DNA of 64,000 bases from NCBI RefSeq assembly GCF_023156245.1, contig NZ_JAKZAH010000004.1:119592-183591 (forward strand), read 5' to 3'. The translations under genes were made by a program, and so were the position numbers. Within the stretch, counting starts at the first letter, position 1; each line of letters opens with the position of its first letter. This DNA comes from Marinobacter bryozoorum (lineage in GTDB: Bacteria > Pseudomonadota > Gammaproteobacteria > Pseudomonadales > Oleiphilaceae). This document shows, piece after piece, positions 1-8,880 of the stretch. The notes beneath the pieces are model-generated. The model did not search any database. It was not told the origin of the DNA and was given only the letters and a program-made list of their open reading frames with translations.

Positions 1-264
1 GCCCTGAAACAGCTTAACCCGGTGAAATCCGTGGGCGCCGTTGAAGTTGCCTCCGACCACATTGTGTTTGAGGTTGAATACAACGGAGAACTATCCCAGC
101 TTCGCCAGAACATTGCCCTGGAGCAGCGCTTCCGGGCTGAGGACGGCCCTGAGAACAGCGGTGAGAACGGCGCGACAGAAGAATTCCGGAACGTTCGACA
201 GACTCTGTACTATCGGTGGCAGCAACAGGTGGTTGTGCCTCCGTCCGGTGCAGAAAGCCGCTGA
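1..264 (+). CDS. DUF2066 family protein, C-terminal fragment
   Basis: Reading frame 1 is open from the first base to a TGA at 262-264, so this is the 3' end of a gene that begins outside the window. About 87 residues are visible, with an acidic/polar stretch followed by a YYRWQQQ-type end. The identification as a DUF2066 protein rests mainly on position: in Marinobacter and Pseudomonas relatives a DUF2066 gene sits just upstream of the CDP-alcohol phosphatidyltransferase and hda genes, as here. The fragment itself has no catalytic motif I can recognise. The family's function is not established. The next gene starts 26 bases downstream on the same strand, which fits an operon. Confidence 0.55.
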   Translation, partial: ALKQLNPVKSVGAVEVASDHIVFEVEYNGELSQLRQNIALEQRFRAEDGPENSGENGATEEFRNVRQTLYYRWQQQVVVPPSGAESR

Positions 265-290
265 CTGGCCCTGACAGAAGGAATGTGTTT

Positions 291-842
291 GTGCAGCACT
301 GGCGATGGATACCCAATGGATTGTCCTTTTTACGGGTACTTTTGGTGATTCCTTTCGCCTGGGCACTTGCCAGTGGCCGCTACCGGGACGCCTTGCTGCT
401 TTTTGCGATAGCTGCGGCCACCGACGGCCTCGATGGCTTCCTGGCCCGTTTTTTCGGCTGGAAAAGCCGCCTCGGCGCCATTCTCGACCCGCTGGCAGAC
501 AAACTCCTGTTGGTGACAACCTACCTGGTGTTGAGTGTCACCGGCGTTTTTCCCTTCTGGCTGTTCCTGCTGGTCCTGGGGCGTGACCTGGTCATCGTTG
601 CCGGGGGGCTGTTATTCCACCGTTTTGTAAGCCGGTTCGATGTTGAACCCAGCGCCTTTGGCAAGTTCAATACCCTGGTCCAGATACTGGCTGCCCTTGC
701 GGTGATGCTTCAGCTGGCGGGCGTTTTACTGCCATCCTGGACCAATACGCTTGCCCTGTGGGCGGTTACCGTCATGGCCCTGATCAGTGGTGGGCACTAT
801 ATGACGGTCTGGGGGCTTCGTGCACTGCGGGGAGGCGCATAA
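291..842 (+). CDS. CDP-alcohol phosphatidyltransferase family membrane protein
   Basis: An integral membrane enzyme of the family that transfers a phosphatidyl group from CDP-diacylglycerol to an alcohol with release of CMP. The signature D-x2-DG-x2-AR-x8-G-x3-D-x3-D is complete at residues 45-70 (D45, D48-G49, A52-R53, G62, D66, D70), supplying the metal ligands. The rest is about five hydrophobic segments. The GTG at 291 is preferred because AGAAGGAA lies about 8 bases upstream; a GTG at 285 and longer frames have no suitable ribosome site. At 183 residues it is of normal size for phosphatidylglycerophosphate synthase-like members, but the alcohol substrate cannot be read from the sequence. 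Its TAA overlaps the ATG of hda by one base (TAATG), so the two are probably translationally coupled. Confidence 0.85.
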   Translation: MQHWRWIPNGLSFLRVLLVIPFAWALASGRYRDALLLFAIAAATDGLDGFLARFFGWKSRLGAILDPLADKLLLVTTYLVLSVTGVFPFWLFLLVLGRDLVIVAGGLLFHRFVSRFDVEPSAFGKFNTLVQILAALAVMLQLAGVLLPSWTNTLALWAVTVMALISGGHYMTVWGLRALRGGA

Positions 843-1537
843 TGAGTGGCGTCCAGCTTACCCTTGGGGTGCGCCTGCGGGACGATGCCCGTTGGGCCAA
901 CTTTCATGGCTCACGTAATGCGGTGGCTGCCGGGATGGTGCGCACCGCTTGTGGTGACCCGGCTCACCCGCTGGTTGTTCTCTGCGGTGACGAGGATACC
1001 GGCAAGAGTCACTTGTTACAGGCCGCCTGCCATGAATATGAGCAAAGGGGACAGAGTGCTGCCTGTTTCAGCCTGACCGAAGTGGAAGCACTGGGCCCAG
1101 GGGCGTTGGCCGGGGTCGAGGTCATGGACCTGGTTGCACTTGACGATGTACACCGGGTGTTGGGACGGCCGGAATGGGAAGAGGCATTATTCCACCTCTA
1201 CAACCGGACCCGGGACCTCGGGCACCAGGTAATGCTGGCGCTGGACAATACGCCTTCAAGGCAGGCCTTTGTGCTGGCGGATCTCAGATCGCGATTCCAG
1301 GAAGGTCTGCTGGTCCAGCTGGGCACCTACCGGGACGATGACCGGATTACCATCCTTCAGCTGAGGGCAGAGCAGCGTGGGCTGGTGCTCAGTGATGACG
1401 TGGCTGTCTTTATCCTGCGGCGCTCTTCCCGGGGGCTGGGGGCGCTGTTGTCGATCCTGGACCAGCTGGATGAGAATTCATTGCAGGCCCAGCGACGCCT
1501 GACTATCCCTTTCGTGAAGTCGGTCATGGGATGGTAG
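842..1537 (+). CDS. hda: Hda, DnaA regulatory inactivator
   Basis: Hda is a short AAA+ relative of DnaA that binds the DNA-loaded beta clamp and stimulates hydrolysis of ATP bound to DnaA, preventing re-initiation of replication. The 231-residue protein has an N-terminal clamp-binding box (QLTLGV, residues 5-10), a Walker A motif GDEDTGKS (49-56), a Walker B motif ending in LDDVH (100-104) and an arginine-containing sensor region, but no C-terminal DNA-binding domain. This is the expected Hda layout and length. The start overlaps the stop of the preceding phosphatidyltransferase gene, a linkage also seen in related gammaproteobacteria. Nothing is unusual. Confidence 0.93.
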   Translation: MSGVQLTLGVRLRDDARWANFHGSRNAVAAGMVRTACGDPAHPLVVLCGDEDTGKSHLLQAACHEYEQRGQSAACFSLTEVEALGPGALAGVEVMDLVALDDVHRVLGRPEWEEALFHLYNRTRDLGHQVMLALDNTPSRQAFVLADLRSRFQEGLLVQLGTYRDDDRITILQLRAEQRGLVLSDDVAVFILRRSSRGLGALLSILDQLDENSLQAQRRLTIPFVKSVMGW

Positions 1538-1586
1538 ACTCCGTGCCGTCCTGATGTTTCCCTGGTCGTAGAGGAGTGTGACCCTG

Positions 1587-1922
1587 ATGACCGCACCATC
1601 CGATGTTTTCAGTGAGGTAGCGGACCGCTTGCTTGGGATCGAAGCGGAGATGCGGCGTATCCAGGTCTGGGCCAGCGAACCGCCCTCTGACGACGCCCTG
1701 GCCAGCACCCAGCCCTTCTGTATTGATACCCTGGCCTTTACCGAGTGGCTGCAGTTCGTATTCCTGGTCAGGATGAAGATCATCGTTGAGCAGGGACATG
1801 GCCTGCCCGATGTGTCCGGCATTGCACCCATGGCAGAGGAATACTTCCGCGCCCGGCCGGAGCCAGGCGAAGGCCTGGTGCGTGAGCTGGAGGCGATTGA
1901 CCGGTTGATCAGCGGTTCCTGA
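1587..1922 (+). CDS. YqcC-like protein (DUF446)
   Basis: A 111-residue soluble protein resembling the YqcC/DUF446 family, which is small, helical and of unknown function. The recognisable block is the central TLAFTEWLQFVFLVRMK region (residues about 48-64). The ATG at 1587 is chosen because GAGGAG at 1571-1576 is 10 bases upstream; the in-frame GTG at 1578 is too close to it. The gene lies 49 bases after hda on the same strand and ends convergently with the GGDEF/EAL gene, the two stops overlapping by 14 bases. In many gammaproteobacteria yqcC accompanies the pseudouridine synthase truC; truC is not visible here. Confidence 0.75.
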   Translation: MTAPSDVFSEVADRLLGIEAEMRRIQVWASEPPSDDALASTQPFCIDTLAFTEWLQFVFLVRMKIIVEQGHGLPDVSGIAPMAEEYFRARPEPGEGLVRELEAIDRLISGS

Positions 1923-3987
1923 TCGCACCGTGTTGCGGCAGTGCCGGCAGTAGTTCGCGGCCTTCCCGTAACTCGGCAAACAGCTCTGCCAGCTCATCCG
2001 GGCAGACCGGGGGGCAGAACCGGTTTCCCTGCAGCAGGTGGCACCCGGACTGCCGCAGAAACCGGTCCTGCTTTTCGGTTTCAATGCCCGCGGCCGCCAC
2101 TTTCAGGTTCAGCTGACGGGCCAGGCTGATCAGGGTGTGGGTAATTGCGGCGGTATTCTGGTCTGCCGGCGCCCGCTGCAACAGGGACGGATCAATTTTG
2201 ACCTGGTCCAGCGGCAACTCGCTCAACAGGGTCAGGGAAGACAGCCCGCTGCCGAACCGGTCCAGCGTCAGCCCGATGCCAGTGTCCTTCAGGCGCTCAA
2301 GTACCGCCTTCGTTTCCCCCAGCTGCTCTGCCAGGATACGTTCATCGATTTCCACCATCAGCAATGATGGCTCCAGCCCCGTTTCCGTAATGACCTGGCT
2401 GAGGTCCTCCGCAAGCCCGGGTTGTTGGTACTGGCGCGAGGAGAGATTAATGCTGATCCGCACCGGTGTCCCGCTCATGGCCTGGATAGCCCGGGCCTGG
2501 AGGCAGGCGTTGCTAAAGATCCAGTGCCGAATGGCGCTGAGCTGGCCGCTCTGTTCGGCAACCTCGAGGAAGTCTGCAGGCGAGAGCAGCCCCCGGGACG
2601 GATGGTTCCAGCGCAGCAGCGCTTCCAGTGCGACGACCTGGCCGGAACGGGCATCAAGCACAGGCTGGTAATGCAGTTGCAGTTCACCGGCGCGAATGCC
2701 GGCACGCAGTTCCTGCTCCAGGGTCATCAGCCGTTGCATTTCCTGGTTCATGTCTTTGCTGAAGAACTGGATATTGTTGCGGCCGGCCCTCTTGGCCCGG
2801 TACATCGCCATGTCAGCGTTCTTGAGGAGCTGCTCGTAGTGGTCGCCATCCTCCGGCGCCAGCGCTATGCCGATACTGGAGGTGATAACCAGCTCGTGTC
2901 CCGGTACTGAAACCGGTTCGGTGATTGCGTCCAGGACCCCCCTGGCCACTTTTTCGCAGCCTTCGGCCCCGCTAACGTGGTGTAGCAACACTGCAAATTC
3001 ATCACCGCCCAGCCGGGCGATGGTATCTTCTTCCCGCACGCTGCCTTTCAGTCGTTGCGACAGGGCTTTCAACAGGGTGTCACCGGCGTCGTGTCCCAGG
3101 GTATCGTTGATACGTTTGAAGTGATCAACGTCCAGGGCAATCAGGGCGCAGTGGTGCCCATGGCGGCTGGCACTGGCCAGGGCGCGGCGGCAGCGGTCTT
3201 CAAACAGGCGCCTGTTGGCGGTGTCGGTCAGTACATCGAAGTGGGCAAGGTAGTGAAGCTGGTCCTGGGTTCGCCGGATCTCAGAGATATTCTGACCGAT
3301 CAGGATCAACTGGCTCTGTTCGTCCTCCTCATCCTGCAGCAGGTTCAGGTTCCATAGCACAATGTGGTCGGTGCCGTCGTAACCCTGGATGCCGGTTTCC
3401 AGGGTTTCCTGCAGTTGCCCCGCGCCGAGCGTCTTCAGGATTTTCCAGCTCATTTCATCCTGGTAGACCTCTGGTATGAAGGTCTCGATCAGGTTGCGTC
3501 CGACAGCTTCGTCGCGGCTGTAGCCGAACAGGGCCTCGGCCGATGTATTCCACTGGCGGATGCAAAATGAGGCGTCGATGAGGATAATCGGCGAGGCAGC
3601 GGTATCGAAAAGGGCGCGAAAATGGCGGGATGAGCGGCGGAACGAGCGCTCGGCCTGCTGGCGCACGAAGATCTCGTCCCGGAGTTCCTGGTTTATGGCC
3701 TGCAGTTCACGGGTGCGTTCTTCTACCACGTCTTCCAGCCGGGACTCGATGCGCCGGCGTTCCCGCAGCAGGTCGCGTACATAGACAAACGTGCCGGCCA
3801 GTACCAGCATGGCTGGTCCTGCAGATCCGAAAAAGCTGATCATGGATTCGTGGCCAAGGGGTACCTCTGGCGCCGTCAGCAAGAGCAGCGGGCTGAGGGC
3901 CAGTGCCAGGATCACCAGGCTGGCCATGCTGTCCGCGAAGATGGCCAGCCATCGCTCGCGGGTTTCGTTGCGTTGTCGTTGTTCCAC
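1909..3987 (-). CDS. Membrane PAS-GGDEF-EAL protein with degenerate EAL site
   Basis: A 692-residue cyclic-di-GMP signalling protein. Two membrane segments (about 14-40 and 50-70) are followed by a short coiled coil (75-118), a PAS domain (about 120-238), a GGDEF domain (about 250-412) and an EAL domain (about 430-675). The cyclase site is intact (GGDEF 327-331) with an inhibitory I-site R318-x-x-D321. The EAL domain keeps E455, N514, E546, D576, K597 and Q653, but the usual DDFG motif reads DRFG (R577) and the glutamate of the AEGVE motif is alanine (A633). Those two positions are metal or catalytic ligands in characterised phosphodiesterases, so I infer the protein makes rather than degrades c-di-GMP, or uses EAL as a sensor. 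Start is GTG, with AGGGA upstream. Confidence 0.9.
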   Translation of the reverse strand: MEQRQRNETRERWLAIFADSMASLVILALALSPLLLLTAPEVPLGHESMISFFGSAGPAMLVLAGTFVYVRDLLRERRRIESRLEDVVEERTRELQAINQELRDEIFVRQQAERSFRRSSRHFRALFDTAASPIILIDASFCIRQWNTSAEALFGYSRDEAVGRNLIETFIPEVYQDEMSWKILKTLGAGQLQETLETGIQGYDGTDHIVLWNLNLLQDEEDEQSQLILIGQNISEIRRTQDQLHYLAHFDVLTDTANRRLFEDRCRRALASASRHGHHCALIALDVDHFKRINDTLGHDAGDTLLKALSQRLKGSVREEDTIARLGGDEFAVLLHHVSGAEGCEKVARGVLDAITEPVSVPGHELVITSSIGIALAPEDGDHYEQLLKNADMAMYRAKRAGRNNIQFFSKDMNQEMQRLMTLEQELRAGIRAGELQLHYQPVLDARSGQVVALEALLRWNHPSRGLLSPADFLEVAEQSGQLSAIRHWIFSNACLQARAIQAMSGTPVRISINLSSRQYQQPGLAEDLSQVITETGLEPSLLMVEIDERILAEQLGETKAVLERLKDTGIGLTLDRFGSGLSSLTLLSELPLDQVKIDPSLLQRAPADQNTAAITHTLISLARQLNLKVAAAGIETEKQDRFLRQSGCHLLQGNRFCPPVCPDELAELFAELREGRELLPALPQHGAIRNR

Positions 3988-4046
3988 AAATCCCTGCCTT
4001 TAACGGGCGTTGCTGCGCCGGCCCGGTGCGTCCCTGCGTGTCGGGG

Positions 4047-4925
4047 TCAGCCCGGGGCGGGGCTGTTATCTACCTGCAGTCGCATGGAAAGGTCAGTCGC
4101 CTGCACGTCCTTGGTTAAAGTACCGATCGAGATATAATCGACACCGGTTTCCGCAATGGTGACCAGCGTGTCCTCGTTAACGCCGCCGGAGGCCTCTAGC
4201 CGACAGGCGCCGTCTACCGTGCGGACGGCCCTTACCATGTCATCCAGACTGAACTCATCCAGCATGATGATATCGGCTCCGGCGTCCAGTGCCTGTTGCA
4301 GTTCGTTCATGTTTTCGGTTTCCACTTCCACAGGCCGTCCCGGTGCAACCTGCCGGGCCTGGCTGACGGCTGCCGCAATGGAGCCGCAGGCAGCAATGTG
4401 GTTCTCCTTGATCAGGAAGGCGTCCCACAGGCCAATACGGTGGTTAAAGCAGCCGCCGCAGGTGACCGCGTACTTTTCTGCCAGGCGCAATCCGGGCAGG
4501 GTCTTACGGGTATCCAGGAGCTTTACCCCGGTATGGGACACCCGGTCGGCAAACTCCCGGCAGCGTGAAGCGACGCCAGACAAGGTCTGAAGCCAGTTAA
4601 GGGCTGCCCGCTCAGCGGTCAGCAGGCTCCTGGCCGGTCCTTCACAGGTGAACAGCACCGTGTTTGCCTCAACCTGCTCGCCATCTTTGACCTCCCACCG
4701 TAGCTGCACACGGGGATCCACCTGGCGGAATACTTCGTCTACCCAGGCCTGTCCGGCGATGGTGGCAGGCACGCGGGTAATAACAAGGGCCTCGCCATGT
4801 CGGTCTGCGGGAATCAGCGAAGCGGTGATATCACCATTGCCGATGTCTTCCCGCAGACTGATGGCGACAGACTCGATTCGGGATTGGCGTAACAGTTCGT
4901 TCATTTCAGCGGATAGCGGGGCCAT
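4047..4925 (-). CDS. nadC: Nicotinate-nucleotide pyrophosphorylase (quinolinate phosphoribosyltransferase)
   Basis: NadC converts quinolinate and PRPP to nicotinate mononucleotide, CO2 and pyrophosphate, the committed step into the NAD pathway. The 292-residue protein shows the family motifs [11 protein letters not shown] (about residue 138), KENH (about 174), the EVE glutamate (about 199) and the terminal phosphate-binding SIGTLT segment. Length and order are normal. In Pseudomonas nadC is followed by DUF1631 and ampD; here nadC is divergent from DUF1631 across a 291-base regulatory region with ampD beyond. GGAAG lies about 11 bases before the ATG. Confidence 0.95.
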   Translation of the reverse strand: MAPLSAEMNELLRQSRIESVAISLREDIGNGDITASLIPADRHGEALVITRVPATIAGQAWVDEVFRQVDPRVQLRWEVKDGEQVEANTVLFTCEGPARSLLTAERAALNWLQTLSGVASRCREFADRVSHTGVKLLDTRKTLPGLRLAEKYAVTCGGCFNHRIGLWDAFLIKENHIAACGSIAAAVSQARQVAPGRPVEVETENMNELQQALDAGADIIMLDEFSLDDMVRAVRTVDGACRLEASGGVNEDTLVTIAETGVDYISIGTLTKDVQATDLSMRLQVDNSPAPG

Positions 4926-5022
4926 GGATGGATCTTCCGGTCAGTATGGGTCAGGCCGGTGATTGTAGCTTCACGGGGCGGTTACGGAAAATGCCGGAAT
5001 GGGCTCAGTATCGATCCTGGGG

Positions 5023-5037
5023 TGACGTTTTACGTCA
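5023..5037. promoter_or_regulatory. Perfect dyad TGACGT-TTT-ACGTCA between nadC and DUF1631
   Basis: A 6-bp perfect inverted repeat separated by three T residues lies in the 291-base intergenic region between divergent nadC and DUF1631. Such a dyad could be an operator for a dimeric regulator. No regulator is identified and there is only one copy, so this is a suggestion. Confidence 0.35.
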
Positions 5038-5133
5038 GACTGTGCCGAAAAGCGACCAGGTAGATTACCCCAGATGCGTAAATGACCCGTGAAAGTGCTG
5101 GAAATGTGACCGGGTTCCGCGGTTCACAATTGG

Positions 5134-5158
5134 TGACAAAAGCTGACACATATTGACA
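5134..5158 (+). promoter_or_regulatory. Three TGACA direct repeats at exact 10-bp spacing
   Basis: TGACA occurs at 5134-5138, 5144-5148 and 5154-5158, one helical turn apart, with a weaker TCACA at 5124-5128 continuing the phase. The last copy forms a TTGACA hexamer (5153-5158), but no good -10 lies 16-18 bases downstream (the best TATGAT starts at 5170, only 11 bases away). The array is about 60 bases before the DUF1631 start and may be a same-face binding array for an activator or repressor. Confidence 0.35.
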
Positions 5159-5216
5159 GAGGGAAGGCCTATGATAGCCAATGACTGTTAATAAATGTTA
5201 AATGGGGCCTGATGTC

Positions 5217-7622
5217 ATGGCGCAGGAACGAAAGGTAGTGAATCTCAGAGGTGCGCAGGGATCGCGTACGGAGGTGCAGTTGCCCGCCGCCCTCATTCGT
5301 CTGCGGGACGCCTCTGTACGATCCCTGTCCAGGATCCTGTCAGAGTTCTTTGACAGTGCCGATGACGTTCTGTTCGGTATGGCTGACCGGGCGGGCTCTA
5401 ACCAGGACCAGGTTGCCTATTTCGATGCAATGCGGGAATTGCGTCTGCGGCGCAAGGTCATGGCGAGCACTATGTTGGCCTGGGTGACACGGGCCTTCAA
5501 CGAGATTGGACAGTTCGATCCGATGCCTCGCAGTCGGGGCCTGGAAGAGGTTGACCAGGGCACCCTGTCGCTGGTGGACGACAGCGAACTGGAGAAACGG
5601 GTGGCGATAGACGGCCTGATTGCCAAGCTTTCGAGCGGCTACGCGGAGCCGGTCAGGTTGCTCGGTGCCCGTATTGCCCATGTTTCCGGCCACCACGAGC
5701 TTGCCGAGCGCCAGATGCCCCTGAGCCCCGAAGTGGTCTGTACTGGCCTGGGCCGCGCCAGTGAAGACCTTGACATCGATATCCGGGCGCGCCTTGTTGT
5801 GATCAAGCTGTTTGACCGGTTACTGGTTGATCGGCTGGCGGTATTGTACCAGGAGGCGAACCGTCTCCTGGTGGCAGAGGGTGTCTTGCCCGATCTCAAA
5901 AATGCCCCCGCCGTCGGCCGGACCGGTCGGCCATCCGTCAGCAGACCGGTGCCCCCCGCTACCGGATCAGCACCGTCCGCCGGCTCTGCATCGGGGCATG
6001 GCCACTCCGGCGGTGATTCCGGCGTGACCTTTTCCGAGCTGGCTGAGTTGCTTCATCGGGGCAATGCCCCGGGTAATGGCTTTGTGGGCAGCCAGGGGCA
6101 ACCCCCCGGTGTTGCATCAGAACTGGCCACGGGCGACCTTATGCAACGACTTGGTGGCTTACAGAGTTCCGCCATGACCAGTGAAAACGGCCAGGTGCTG
6201 CCGCTGTCCGTACTGCTCAGCCGGGTACTGAGTCAGGGACCGGAGCAGCGCCTGCCGGTGAACCAGGTGGATGGTGATGTGATCAACCTGGTCGCCATGC
6301 TTTTCGAGTTCATACTCGATGACCGTCAGCTGCCACCTGTTATGAAAATGTTGATCGGCCGGCTGCAGATTCCGGTGCTCAAGGTGGCATTGCTGGATCG
6401 CAGCTTTTTCAATCGTGGCGGCCATCCGGCCCGTAAGCTTCTGAATGAGCTGGCCATGGCCGGCATTGGCTGGACACCCCGGGCAGACAATCAGCGTGAT
6501 CCGCTGCGGGATAAGGTTGAGGCCGTGGTTCAGCGGTTGCTGAACGAGTATACCGATAACGTGGGTCTGTTCGAGGAAGTGCTCAAGGACTTCCAGCACT
6601 TCATGGATCTGGATCGCCGCCGGCGGGAGCTGGTAGAGCAACGCTTGCGGGACGCGGAAGAAGGCCGCGCCCGCCAGGAACTCGCCAGGGAGCGGGTACG
6701 GGCCACGCTGGAGGAGCTTCTGCAGGGCCGGGACCTGCCAGAGAATACACTGGGCCTGTTCAATGAACCCTGGCGTAAATACCTTGAATGGGTATTCCTG
6801 CGGGAAGGTGAGGATTCTGAGGCCTGGCAGTCGGCAACGGCGCTGACCGGTCGGCTGGCCTGGAGCCTGGACCCTGAGCCGGTCGATGAGTCCACCCGGG
6901 ACGAGTTGCTCAAGGCAATTCCGTCCATTACCGATGCCTTGCGTAGTGGCCTGCACGAGATATCGTGGGACCCGTTTGCCATCGACGCGGCGATCCGCGA
7001 CCTGGAGCTGGCCCACGTGGACGTGCTGCAGGGACTGGTCACCCGTCGTTCCGAGGCGACCGTGACAGATGCGCTGCCAGCAGGGCTGGCGGACGAGCTG
7101 ACAGCTCTCGTTGAAGACATGGCCCCACCGGCTGACGAGCCTGTGACTGAAGTTGCAGAGGCGCCAGTTGCGCCTGAGGCATCCACGCCAGCGGTTGAGC
7201 CTACCCGGTCTGATGGTGCTCCCGAGCCTGAACCTGAACCGACGGCGCCATCGGCCGAGGCCGCTCCACCTGCCAGCGAACCGGAGTCACCGGCCGCGAC
7301 CCAGACGAATGAGGCAGCGCCTCAGCAGACACCTGAGATCGGCGTACAGTGGCTGGAGAAGGCCGCTGGCCTGAGGGTTGGCTGCTGGGTTGAAATGCCC
7401 CGGGACAACGGCCGCCTGCGGAGTAAACTGGCAGCCATTATCCGTGCCACTGGCAAATACATCTTCGTAAACCGCAACGGTGCGAAGGTGGCGGAATATC
7501 AGCAGGAAGAGCTTGCCCTCGCGTTGTCTGAAGGGCGTGTTGTGCTGCTGGATGACGGCCTGATCTTCGACCGGGCACTGGAATCCATCATCGACAACCT
7601 GCGCCACAACCGCCGGGACTGA
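5217..7622 (+). CDS. DUF1631 family protein
   Basis: A large 801-residue protein of the DUF1631 family, sometimes mislabelled thymidine phosphorylase. No enzymatic motif is visible. Most of the first 600 residues look helical and soluble, with a Gly/Ser/Pro linker near 240-270 and charged coiled-coil segments near 425-490. A Pro/Glu/Ala-rich linker (about 620-705) leads to a compact C-terminal domain (about 715-800, GCWVEMP...YIFVNRNGAKV) that resembles PilZ-type beta barrels and could bind a nucleotide, though I cannot confirm c-di-GMP residues. The ATG at 5217 is preferred over 5202 because GGGG precedes it at suitable distance. It lies between nadC and ampD, as in Pseudomonas. The upstream region carries a dyad and a TGACA array. 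Confidence 0.85.
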   Translation: MAQERKVVNLRGAQGSRTEVQLPAALIRLRDASVRSLSRILSEFFDSADDVLFGMADRAGSNQDQVAYFDAMRELRLRRKVMASTMLAWVTRAFNEIGQFDPMPRSRGLEEVDQGTLSLVDDSELEKRVAIDGLIAKLSSGYAEPVRLLGARIAHVSGHHELAERQMPLSPEVVCTGLGRASEDLDIDIRARLVVIKLFDRLLVDRLAVLYQEANRLLVAEGVLPDLKNAPAVGRTGRPSVSRPVPPATGSAPSAGSASGHGHSGGDSGVTFSELAELLHRGNAPGNGFVGSQGQPPGVASELATGDLMQRLGGLQSSAMTSENGQVLPLSVLLSRVLSQGPEQRLPVNQVDGDVINLVAMLFEFILDDRQLPPVMKMLIGRLQIPVLKVALLDRSFFNRGGHPARKLLNELAMAGIGWTPRADNQRDPLRDKVEAVVQRLLNEYTDNVGLFEEVLKDFQHFMDLDRRRRELVEQRLRDAEEGRARQELARERVRATLEELLQGRDLPENTLGLFNEPWRKYLEWVFLREGEDSEAWQSATALTGRLAWSLDPEPVDESTRDELLKAIPSITDALRSGLHEISWDPFAIDAAIRDLELAHVDVLQGLVTRRSEATVTDALPAGLADELTALVEDMAPPADEPVTEVAEAPVAPEASTPAVEPTRSDGAPEPEPEPTAPSAEAAPPASEPESPAATQTNEAAPQQTPEIGVQWLEKAAGLRVGCWVEMPRDNGRLRSKLAAIIRATGKYIFVNRNGAKVAEYQQEELALALSEGRVVLLDDGLIFDRALESIIDNLRHNRRD

Positions 7623-7721
7623 CCCCGGCCTGGTTGTCGGCAGGGCAGGGGGCCGTCAACTGGCTCTGGCTCCACCTTTATGGTTCAATTCGGGCACATC
7701 CCCGATCGCTGCAGGAACGCC

Positions 7722-8300
7722 GTGTCTGAACCCGAAACCCCTTACCCTGATTCTCCCTTGCGACAGTCAGGTCGCCTGCCCTCCGCACGCTGGTGCCCGT
7801 CACCGAATTTCGGCCCGCGGCCGGATGAGAACGATATCTCTCTGCTGGTGGTGCATAACATCAGCCTGCCCCCGGAGCAGTTTGGTGGGCCGTGGATCGA
7901 GGATTTCTTCTGCAACCGCCTGGATGTCTCGGCGCACCCGTACTTCCGGGAGATCGGCGGTATGACCGTTTCGTCCCACCTGTTAATTCGCCGGGCCGGG
8001 GAGTTACTGCAGTTTGTCCGCTTCCAGGACCGGGCCTGGCACGCCGGGCGCTCGGTCTTCTGTGGCAGGGAAGAGTGCAATGATTACGCCATTGGTGTCG
8101 AGCTGGAAGGGGCCGACGAGGTTCCCTATACGGAGGCTCAGTATCAGCAGCTGGCTTTGGTAACGCGTCAAATCCAGTCTGCCTGGCCGGCTATCACCGA
8201 CAACCGGATTACCGGGCACAGCAATATCGCCCCGGGCCGCAAGACCGACCCGGGCCCGGCCTTTGACTGGCGGTACTTTCGGCAGTTACTGGCGGGCTGA
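7722..8300 (+). CDS. ampD: 1,6-anhydro-N-acetylmuramyl-L-alanine amidase AmpD
   Basis: AmpD is a cytoplasmic zinc amidase that cleaves the stem peptide from anhydro-muropeptides during cell-wall recycling; loss of it induces AmpC-type beta-lactamase where ampR-ampC exists. Zinc ligands are visible in LVVHNIS (His), TGHSNI (His) and RKTDPGPAFDW (Asp), and the catalytic glutamate in IGVELEG. The GTG at 7722 gives 192 residues, near the usual 180-190, with GCAGGAA just upstream; the ATG at 7680 would add a non-homologous extension without a ribosome site. It converges with the adenosyltransferase gene, leaving 3 bases between stops. No ampE follows here, unlike Pseudomonas. Confidence 0.93.
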   Translation: MSEPETPYPDSPLRQSGRLPSARWCPSPNFGPRPDENDISLLVVHNISLPPEQFGGPWIEDFFCNRLDVSAHPYFREIGGMTVSSHLLIRRAGELLQFVRFQDRAWHAGRSVFCGREECNDYAIGVELEGADEVPYTEAQYQQLALVTRQIQSAWPAITDNRITGHSNIAPGRKTDPGPAFDWRYFRQLLAG

Positions 8301-8303
8301 GGC

Positions 8304-8861
8304 TCACACCGCCGAGCGGTGCTGCTCCCACAGCACTTCTTCGCCGCCATTGCGACGGGCCAACACCCGGGCCACCACGAACAGCAGGTCTGACAAACGG
8401 TTGAGGTAGTGGCGGGAGTCCGGGTTGATGGAGTCTTCTTGACCCAGTGCCACAACCACTCGCTCTGCCCGGCGGCAAACAGCCCGGGCCATGTGGCATT
8501 GAGCAGCCGCTGGTGTACCACCCGGCAGTATAAAGTTCTTCAGCGGCGGCAGGTCGGCGTTGAACTGGTCCAGCGTTTCCTCCAGCCATTGAATGTGCTG
8601 TTCATTGATCACGTTGCTACCGGGAATGGCAAATTCGCCCCCCAGGTCAAACAGGTGATGCTGGATTCGTCCCATGGCAGCGGCGATTTCTGCCTCGTCT
8701 GCGAGTTGCTCAATCAACACACCAATATGGCAGTTAAGCTCATCGGCGGTACCCATGGCTTCCACCCGCCGTGCGTTCTTGGCAATACGGTTGCCGTCGG
8801 CCAGGCCGGTGGAGCCATCGTCCCCGGTGCGCGTGTAGATCTTTGAAAGTCGGTTGCCCAT
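8304..8861 (-). CDS. PduO-type cob(I)alamin adenosyltransferase
   Basis: This 185-residue protein belongs to the PduO/EutT-like family of ATP:cob(I)alamin adenosyltransferases, which attach the 5'-deoxyadenosyl group of ATP to reduced cobalamin. The N-terminal ATP-binding motif YTRTGDDGSTGLADG, the VEAMGTADELN segment and the C-terminal RLSDLLFVVAR signature are all present. The ATG at 8861 is chosen because GGAGA lies 8-9 bases upstream; an upstream in-frame start adds 14 unrelated residues. The gene is 19 bases downstream of panE on the same strand, so the two may be co-transcribed with valS. No cobalamin biosynthesis genes are near, so salvage of B12 is the likely role. Confidence 0.9.
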   Translation of the reverse strand: MGNRLSKIYTRTGDDGSTGLADGNRIAKNARRVEAMGTADELNCHIGVLIEQLADEAEIAAAMGRIQHHLFDLGGEFAIPGSNVINEQHIQWLEETLDQFNADLPPLKNFILPGGTPAAAQCHMARAVCRRAERVVVALGQEDSINPDSRHYLNRLSDLLFVVARVLARRNGGEEVLWEQHRSAV

Positions 8862-8880
8862 GAGAGTTTCTCCGGCTTGG

